Positions 4,040 to 8,985 of a DNA stretch of 8,985 nucleotides are shown here, piece after piece. Position 1 is the first letter of the stretch; every line of letters begins with the position of its first letter. This stretch comes from Candidatus Sordicultor fermentans (lineage in GTDB: Bacteria; Atribacterota; Atribacteria; Atribacterales; Caldatribacteriaceae), in the NCBI GenBank assembly GCA_002385475.1, contig DGDO01000065.1, positions 1-8,985 on the forward strand, written 5' to 3'. Both the position numbers and the translations under genes were made by a program. The notes under the pieces were generated by a model. It made no database searches, had not been told where the DNA came from, and saw only the letters and a list, made by a program, of their open reading frames with translations.

Positions 4040-6460
4040 CTATAATTTTCCTTGTTCAGTTCTAATGATAATTTCCTCCTGCAGGCCCTTAGACAGGTTA
4101 ACAAAGTAATCGCTGTATCCGGCCACTCTTACCATCAAATCCTCGAAATCTTGAGGGCGTTTTTGTGCTTCTTTTAAAAGCTCTGTGGAGACAACGTTGA
4201 ACTGCACGTGATGCCCACCCATTCTGAAGAAAATTCTCATCAATTTTCCGAGCTTTATCAGGTTATCTCTGTCCCGCACCAGATCTGGAGTTATTCTCTG
4301 GTTCAACAGCGCTCCACCTGTTTTAGCCCAGTCACATTTTGCAACCGACCGGAAAACCGCAGCTATGCCTTTTTTATCTGCACCCTGAACAGGTGAGATT
4401 CCCTCTGAAACAGCCATACCGGCTTTTCTTCCATCTGGTGTAGCACCGGTCATATTTCCAAAATATACATGAACAGTTGTGGGCAAAAAGTAACATCTGC
4501 GTGACGCATTCCTGACCGGGGAAGGAGCATGGTTTTCAACCATTTCCACAATATTATCAACGAGACCCCGGGCAATATTATCAGCGTAGTCATCATCGTT
4601 ACCATACTTGGGCGTCTTATTCAGAAAAATTTGTCTCATATACTCATGTCCCTCAAAATCAGCGTTTAAAGCTCTGAGGACACAATCGAAATTGAAAACC
4701 TGATTGTCAAATATATTCCACTTAAGCGATGCTAAAGAATCAGTAATAGTACCGAGACCAACTATTTGCATGTATTGGGTGTTGTATATCGCTCCTCCGG
4801 CATTGTAATCTCTGGCTTTCTCCACACAGCCTTCAATCCACAATGACAGGAAAGGAACCGGGAGATACCTCGCATACAAACTTTCAATTATGTCATTTCC
4901 CTTTATTTTCAAGTCTATAAAGTAACGTAACTGGTCATCCAGAGTCTTCTGGAGTTCTTCAAAGGTTTCCGGTGTTTTTGTTTTCAGGCCAATCTGCCTT
5001 CCTGTGCGAGGGTCTACTCCACTATGGAGCGTTATCTCCAAAACTTTGGGAAGATTGAAATATCCCGTCAGAATATAGGCTTCCTTACCCAGCGCACCAG
5101 TTTCAACACAACCGCTAACCCCGGCTTCTCTTGCATCTTCCAATGTTTTCCCCTGCCGTAACATTTTCACAATAACTCCATCATAATTAAAGAATGGTGG
5201 TTCTCCAAATCCAGAAGAGGCCACCTGCAAAGCCTTTATGAGAAATTCATCCGGGTTTTTATCGCTGATAAGTACTGCAGTATTTGGTTGTAAGGTTTTC
5301 ATTTCATCAAGTACCTCAAGAATCAAATACGACAACTCATTAACAGCATCCCATCCGTCAGCCCGCAGCCCTCCTAAATTGATTTTAGAAAAATCATTAT
5401 ATGTGAAACTTTCTTCAGCGGTAATTTTCACTTTAGGTACCGATGGCTGATTGTTGAACTTCAACCAAAATGCCTGCAACAATTCCCTCGCCCGGTCACG
5501 CGTTAGCCTGCCCTCTTCAATATCTCTCACAAAAAATGGATAAAGGTGCTGGTCAAGCCTGCCAGGGGTGAAAGAATCCCAGGGATTCGTTTCGTAAGTT
5601 ACTCCCACATGAATAAACCAGTAGTGCTGAAGAGCTTCCCAGAAAGTTTCCGGAGCATGGGCTGGCACTTTCTCACAAATTTCGGCCATCTGCAATAGTT
5701 CCGCTCTTCGAGATGGATCTGGCTCCTCCTGGGCAATTCCTTTCAGTTTATTAGCATAGCGTTTTGCGTATAGCATTATTGCATCAGCTGCAATGTCCAT
5801 CGCTTTCAACTCTTCCATTTTTTCAAAGTAATCGGAGTCGCCCGGAGAGAGTTCCTGCATTTTTTCTGTAATTCTCTCTTTTATCTCCAGAACCCCGGTT
5901 TGAAAAACTCTACTTCCTCCTGATGTATGACCGGGCGCTCTTTGCTCCATAAATTCAGTCCAGATACCTGCTTCATATGCATCTATCCATTCCCGGGGAA
6001 GGCTTTGGAAGATAATGTCCCTCATCGCATAATTTTGCCAGAAGGGAATAACTTCTTCGGCATAAATTTTCCGGGTTAAATCATCAACCTCAAAAGGCAT
6101 ATTCTCGCGGTTGGCGAGTGTTTCAAAATCATCCAGAGTGTGGACACATATCTCCGGATAAGTAGGAACTTCCTGAGGGCCAGTTCCCCGGATACCCACG
6201 ATCAGCTGGCCCTCTTCCACTGTCAAGCTACAGTTTTCCATAAGGTACTTGAAGGCTAAAGCTCTCAAAACGGGATAAGAAACCGTTTTTGGAGCATTAG
6301 CCCTGTAAAAGTCGGTTATCAATTTTGCTCTCTCAACCGAGACCTTAACTTTTGCTGTGACGCTCTGGTCCCGTAACTTTTTGATTCGCTCGTTGATTGG
6401 TTTGACCCCTGAGCGCCTTTTCTCTACCTCTTCGGCAATTTTCACAGCAGTTTTCTCCAT
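4040..6460 (-). CDS. hypD: Glycyl radical dehydratase, HypD type (trans-4-hydroxy-L-proline dehydratase)
   Basis: The enzyme has 806 residues, a normal length for the family. The N-terminal PFL-like domain fills most of it and the glycine-radical domain ends it. The radical site is VRVAGYSDYF with Gly781. The thiyl site is SGCVETG with Cys451 and Glu453. I aligned it by memory to Clostridioides difficile HypD. The residues described there as contacting hydroxyproline are all present: His178, Asp295, Ser351, Phe357, Glu453, Tyr467 and Thr662 (HypD His160, Asp278, Ser334, Phe340, Glu436, Tyr450, Thr645). HypD converts trans-4-hydroxy-L-proline to pyrroline-5-carboxylate in the cytoplasm. The CVETG motif differs from the CVEPQ I recall for glycerol and choline enzymes. 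The ATG at 6460 has GAGGTG 7 nt upstream; an in-frame GTG at 6466 is too close to it. The M24 peptidase gene ends 44 nt upstream and the activase starts 1 nt downstream. A close relative acting on another cyclic amino acid remains possible. Confidence 0.8.
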   Translation of the reverse strand: MEKTAVKIAEEVEKRRSGVKPINERIKKLRDQSVTAKVKVSVERAKLITDFYRANAPKTVSYPVLRALAFKYLMENCSLTVEEGQLIVGIRGTGPQEVPTYPEICVHTLDDFETLANRENMPFEVDDLTRKIYAEEVIPFWQNYAMRDIIFQSLPREWIDAYEAGIWTEFMEQRAPGHTSGGSRVFQTGVLEIKERITEKMQELSPGDSDYFEKMEELKAMDIAADAIMLYAKRYANKLKGIAQEEPDPSRRAELLQMAEICEKVPAHAPETFWEALQHYWFIHVGVTYETNPWDSFTPGRLDQHLYPFFVRDIEEGRLTRDRARELLQAFWLKFNNQPSVPKVKITAEESFTYNDFSKINLGGLRADGWDAVNELSYLILEVLDEMKTLQPNTAVLISDKNPDEFLIKALQVASSGFGEPPFFNYDGVIVKMLRQGKTLEDAREAGVSGCVETGALGKEAYILTGYFNLPKVLEITLHSGVDPRTGRQIGLKTKTPETFEELQKTLDDQLRYFIDLKIKGNDIIESLYARYLPVPFLSLWIEGCVEKARDYNAGGAIYNTQYMQIVGLGTITDSLASLKWNIFDNQVFNFDCVLRALNADFEGHEYMRQIFLNKTPKYGNDDDYADNIARGLVDNIVEMVENHAPSPVRNASRRCYFLPTTVHVYFGNMTGATPDGRKAGMAVSEGISPVQGADKKGIAAVFRSVAKCDWAKTGGALLNQRITPDLVRDRDNLIKLGKLMRIFFRMGGHHVQFNVVSTELLKEAQKRPQDFEDLMVRVAGYSDYFVNLSKGLQEEIIIRTEQGKL
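4049..4053 (-). promoter_or_regulatory. Ribosome binding site for the activase, inside the dehydratase gene
   Basis: AAGGA on the minus strand lies within the last dehydratase codons, 10 nt before the GTG at 4038. A stronger AGGAGG occurs at 4075-4080, also inside the dehydratase gene, but it has no ATG, GTG or TTG in the activase frame at a usual distance. Termination at 4040 and initiation at 4038 suggest translational coupling, so both proteins would be made together. Confidence 0.5.
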
Positions 6461-6467
6461 AATCACT

Positions 6468-6473
6468 CACCTC
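6468..6473 (-). promoter_or_regulatory. Ribosome binding site of the dehydratase gene
   Basis: GAGGTG on the minus strand is 7 nt before the ATG at 6460. It supports that start over the GTG six bases upstream of it, which would leave no room for a ribosome site. Confidence 0.75.
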
Positions 6474-6504
6474 ACTACCCAGCACCATTCTAATACAAAT
6501 CCCG

Positions 6505-7605
6505 TCAAATTTGTATCAAGTCATCATCAAGATTCGTAATCGTTTCAAATCCCCCATCTCGAACAACTACATCATTTTCTATTCTTATTCCAAATTTTCC
6601 GGGCATGTAAATACCAGGCTCAACTGTAACAACCGAATTGGTAGGTAGTGGTTCTTCAAACTTTGGCCCCATGCGAGGCATCTCGTGAACTTCAAGACCG
6701 ATTCCATGACCCAGGCCGTAACTGAAGCAAAACTCGGCATATTTACTTTCCAGGATAACTTGTCTCGCTACAGAATCTACCTGTCTGGCAACCACTCCCG
6801 CCTTACCCTCAGCAACAGCCTGTAGTAGTGATTTCTTAACAAGAGCATAGCACTCTTTAATTTCTTCTTCTACCTCCCCCACTGATACCATCCTCGTTAT
6901 ATCACAACAGTAACCACGAACCTTGGCCCCAAAATCGAACAGTATCAACTCCCCTCTTTTAGCTTGCCTGCTGGTTGGTTTCGCGTGTGGCAATGAAGTC
7001 CTCGGGCCTGTGCCGATAAGTGTTTCAAATCCTACCTGTCCTCCTCGTTTCTTAATTCTATACTCGAGTTCAGCACATATATCCAGCTCCGAGACATCTT
7101 CCTTAATAACACTGAGAGTATCAAGGAACGATTGCTCCGCCACTCTGCTTGCCTCTCGTATTGCCTCGATCTCATCTTCAGATTTAACCGAGCGCATCAG
7201 CCATAACATCCTGTCTACAGGAAGGAATTTCACATCCAGTTTCTCTGTCAGCTCATTGTAAGTTTTGCAATCCAGTTTTTCTGCTTCAAAGCCAATAACT
7301 TCTGCAGATAAATCTTTGAGTAAAGACGCCACAGAATCGGTTAACTTTTCACCCGTATGTTTTACCAGCTGGAAAGTACTCTCCTCTTGAGCCTGTTCAA
7401 AATATCTTGAGTCAGTAACTATATAGCGTCCATCATCACGCAATATTAGAACGCTGCAAGAACCTTTAAAGCCCGACAGATAAAAAGTGTTTGCCGAAGA
7501 AGAATTTTCATAATTCCAAATCATTACCGTATCAATATCAGAATCGACATTTAGCCTTACAAGCTCTAAAAGCTTATCTACTCTGTCCACTTGTTTTTCC
7601 CTCAT
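6505..7605 (-). CDS. M24 family Xaa-Pro peptidase (prolidase / aminopeptidase P type)
   Basis: This 366-residue metallopeptidase has a creatinase-like N-terminal domain (about 10-130) and a pita-bread catalytic domain (about 140-360). All five metal ligands are visible: Asp224 in LFDFG, Asp235 in CCDITRM, His300 in GLGHGIG, Glu329 in TVEPGIY and Glu343 in RIEND. His207 in LPHAKP and His307 in EVHE are the usual accessory histidines. Members cleave peptides or dipeptides next to proline, in the cytoplasm, with two Mn or Co ions. There is no signal peptide, and the length fits short bacterial prolidases and YpdF-like enzymes. It lies 27 nt after the GH127 gene and 44 nt before the HypD-type dehydratase, so Xaa-hydroxyproline peptides are a plausible substrate (inferred). 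The ATG at 7605 lacks a ribosome site. A GTG at 7590 has GAGGG 8 nt upstream and would give 361 residues. Prolidase and aminopeptidase P cannot be told apart by eye. Confidence 0.9.
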   Translation of the reverse strand: MREKQVDRVDKLLELVRLNVDSDIDTVMIWNYENSSSANTFYLSGFKGSCSVLILRDDGRYIVTDSRYFEQAQEESTFQLVKHTGEKLTDSVASLLKDLSAEVIGFEAEKLDCKTYNELTEKLDVKFLPVDRMLWLMRSVKSEDEIEAIREASRVAEQSFLDTLSVIKEDVSELDICAELEYRIKKRGGQVGFETLIGTGPRTSLPHAKPTSRQAKRGELILFDFGAKVRGYCCDITRMVSVGEVEEEIKECYALVKKSLLQAVAEGKAGVVARQVDSVARQVILESKYAEFCFSYGLGHGIGLEVHEMPRMGPKFEEPLPTNSVVTVEPGIYMPGKFGIRIENDVVVRDGGFETITNLDDDLIQI

Positions 7606-7632
7606 TTCATTTTTCGAATATCTTGTGTTTTT

Positions 7633-8985
7633 TTATGCAAAATCCATCCAGACCACCATCGGTGAAGCTTCTCTGTTTGCCCAGGCGAAATAAGGTATCA
7701 ACTTGTATTCAACAGGCTTCCTTCGAGAAATGTGTCCATTAGCAGGAATATAAAGGTTCTCACCCCAATCTGATAGGTCCTGCGCCAAACCTTTTCCAGA
7801 TAACGCCACGAGCCTACCCAGGCTTTCAATCTCTTCCATCTGCTCTTTTATTTCGCTATCGTAGTTCAGAACAAGCGTGCGGACATCAAACTCACGATTA
7901 TCTACGCCTTCTGCACAGTAAACCATCGGGCCTCTTTTGACAGCCGCTCTTCCCCGATTTTCCTCGGAAAATGGATGGCACAACACTAACTCCGGCCTCA
8001 TTGCAAAAACAACGTCAACGAGGTCACCGGCTTTCCAAACCTTTTTGAGCTCGATGTAACCCTTAACAGGTTCATCATTCACATTATCACCGTTTATTTT
8101 CACCGAGAAATCTCTCACCCAACCCGGGATCCTTATGAAAATTGAAGCAGGTACAGACACATCTGATTCAGCAACTCCGATAGATATTGTAGAATCCCAG
8201 GGATAATTACTTTTCAAATTCAAGACCATATTTCCATGTGCTGTCTTCCAGTCTACTTTACTATCTTCATACAGATTTATCCACAAAGCGGTATTATCTT
8301 TTGATGTTGAATAAAGATAGCCCGGCAACGAAGTAATCAGTCTGGCAATGTTCGGCGGACAGCATGCACATTCAAACCATTCTCTTCTTCGATGGCTGCC
8401 ATCACTTTCAAGAGGATTATCATAAAAGTAGTGAACACCATCTAAAGATATTCCGGACAACAAACCATTATAAAGCGTTTGTTCCATGACATCTACATAC
8501 CTGGCATCTGCAGTTGCAAGCAACATCCTGTAGTTCCACATAAAGTTTGCAATGGCGGCACAAGTTTCTGCGTACGCCCTTTTATTGGGGAGTTCGTAAT
8601 CCGCACCAAATGATTCTCCCTCATGGCGCGACCCTGCTCCACCGGTTATATACATTTTCTTGCTAACAAGACTCTTCCATATCCTCTCGAGAGCCTTTTT
8701 AATGTCTTCATTGCCAGTTTCCAGGTACACATCGGTTGCTCCACAACACAGGTAAAGCATTCTCACCGCATGGCCAACCGGGCTTTCCAGCTCAATGAAC
8801 GGTTTATGGTCCACAAAATACTCCGGGGTAATACCTCCGTATTTCTTAGTATCACTTGCATACCCTTTACCTCGCGCCAGCACAAAATATTCTGCAAGCT
8901 CCAGATACTTTTTATCACGTGTTTCTCTGTAAAGCTCCACCAGGGCCATTTCAATTTCAGGATGACCGTCCAGTTCCGGCCTTTT
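7633..8985 (-). CDS. GH127 glycosidase, beta-L-arabinofuranosidase type (5' end outside window)
   Basis: The frame stays open to the window edge and starts there with KRPELDGHPEIEMALVELYR, so 450 residues are visible and about 200 N-terminal residues of a usual GH127 protein are missing. The catalytic centre is complete. Numbered from the internal Met at 8949, the motif GESFG holds Glu112, matching the acid/base Glu322 of Bifidobacterium longum HypBA1. Glu128 and Cys130 in AETCA match the zinc ligands Glu338 and Cys340 with the same 16- and 2-residue spacings. Cys196-Cys197 in ACCPPN match nucleophile Cys417 and ligand Cys418. A beta-sandwich region follows from about 220. HypBA1 removes beta-L-arabinofuranose from sugar chains on hydroxyproline, but family GH127 also contains enzymes for other sugars, so specificity is inferred from the dehydratase neighbour. 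A secretion signal cannot be judged. It is the first visible gene of the minus-strand operon, whose promoter lies outside the window. Confidence 0.9.
   Translation of the reverse strand, partial: KRPELDGHPEIEMALVELYRETRDKKYLELAEYFVLARGKGYASDTKKYGGITPEYFVDHKPFIELESPVGHAVRMLYLCCGATDVYLETGNEDIKKALERIWKSLVSKKMYITGGAGSRHEGESFGADYELPNKRAYAETCAAIANFMWNYRMLLATADARYVDVMEQTLYNGLLSGISLDGVHYFYDNPLESDGSHRRREWFECACCPPNIARLITSLPGYLYSTSKDNTALWINLYEDSKVDWKTAHGNMVLNLKSNYPWDSTISIGVAESDVSVPASIFIRIPGWVRDFSVKINGDNVNDEPVKGYIELKKVWKAGDLVDVVFAMRPELVLCHPFSEENRGRAAVKRGPMVYCAEGVDNREFDVRTLVLNYDSEIKEQMEEIESLGRLVALSGKGLAQDLSDWGENLYIPANGHISRRKPVEYKLIPYFAWANREASPMVVWMDFA

Noticed and set aside
4036..4104. TTG start at 4104 for the activase, giving 320 residues
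   Set aside because: The extra 22 residues are cysteine- and arginine-rich, unlike the family, and overlap the conserved dehydratase C-terminus. The GTG at 4038 fits better.
4040..6460. Reading the glycyl radical enzyme as pyruvate formate-lyase or glycerol/choline enzyme
   Set aside because: Pyruvate formate-lyase has two adjacent active-site cysteines, which are absent here. The CVETG motif and the hydroxyproline contacts fit HypD rather than glycerol dehydratase or choline lyase.

Overview
The window looks like part of the genome of an anaerobic, fermentative bacterium that feeds on plant material. A glycyl radical enzyme and its radical-SAM activase sit in it, and glycyl radicals are destroyed by oxygen. 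Shine-Dalgarno sequences are clear (AAGGAGG, GAGGTG), so this is bacterial DNA. Coding regions have moderate GC and the left intergenic region is very AT-rich. I cannot name the phylum from the sequence.

Layout. Positions 1-741 hold no long gene: a 15-bp tandem repeat at the very edge, a 19-codon mini-ORF with a strong ribosome site on the minus strand, and a possible structured leader. Positions 742-1761 (+) encode a cytoplasmic alpha/beta-hydrolase of the acetyl-esterase/dienelactone-hydrolase type. Positions 1762-3141 form a long gap between convergent genes. It contains a candidate structured RNA with a terminator-like end, a stop-ridden possible gene remnant, and a cluster of REP-like palindromes about 33 nt long. 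Positions 3142-8985 are a tight minus-strand operon, read from right to left: a GH127 beta-L-arabinofuranosidase-type glycosidase (5' end outside the window), an M24 Xaa-Pro peptidase, a HypD-type glycyl radical dehydratase, and its activating enzyme. The gaps are 27, 44 and 1 nt.

How the genes may work together. Characterised GH127 enzymes such as HypBA1 of Bifidobacterium longum remove beta-L-arabinofuranose from sugar chains attached to hydroxyproline in plant extensins. M24 Xaa-Pro peptidases release or cleave next to proline-type residues. HypD removes water from trans-4-hydroxy-L-proline to give pyrroline-5-carboxylate, which P5C reductase turns into proline. The operon therefore reads as a compact route from arabinosylated, hydroxyproline-rich plant glycoproteins to free arabinose and proline. 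This pathway is my inference from gene order and from conserved active-site residues. The missing pieces (transporter, P5C reductase, other arabinosidases) would have to lie beyond position 8985 or elsewhere in the genome.
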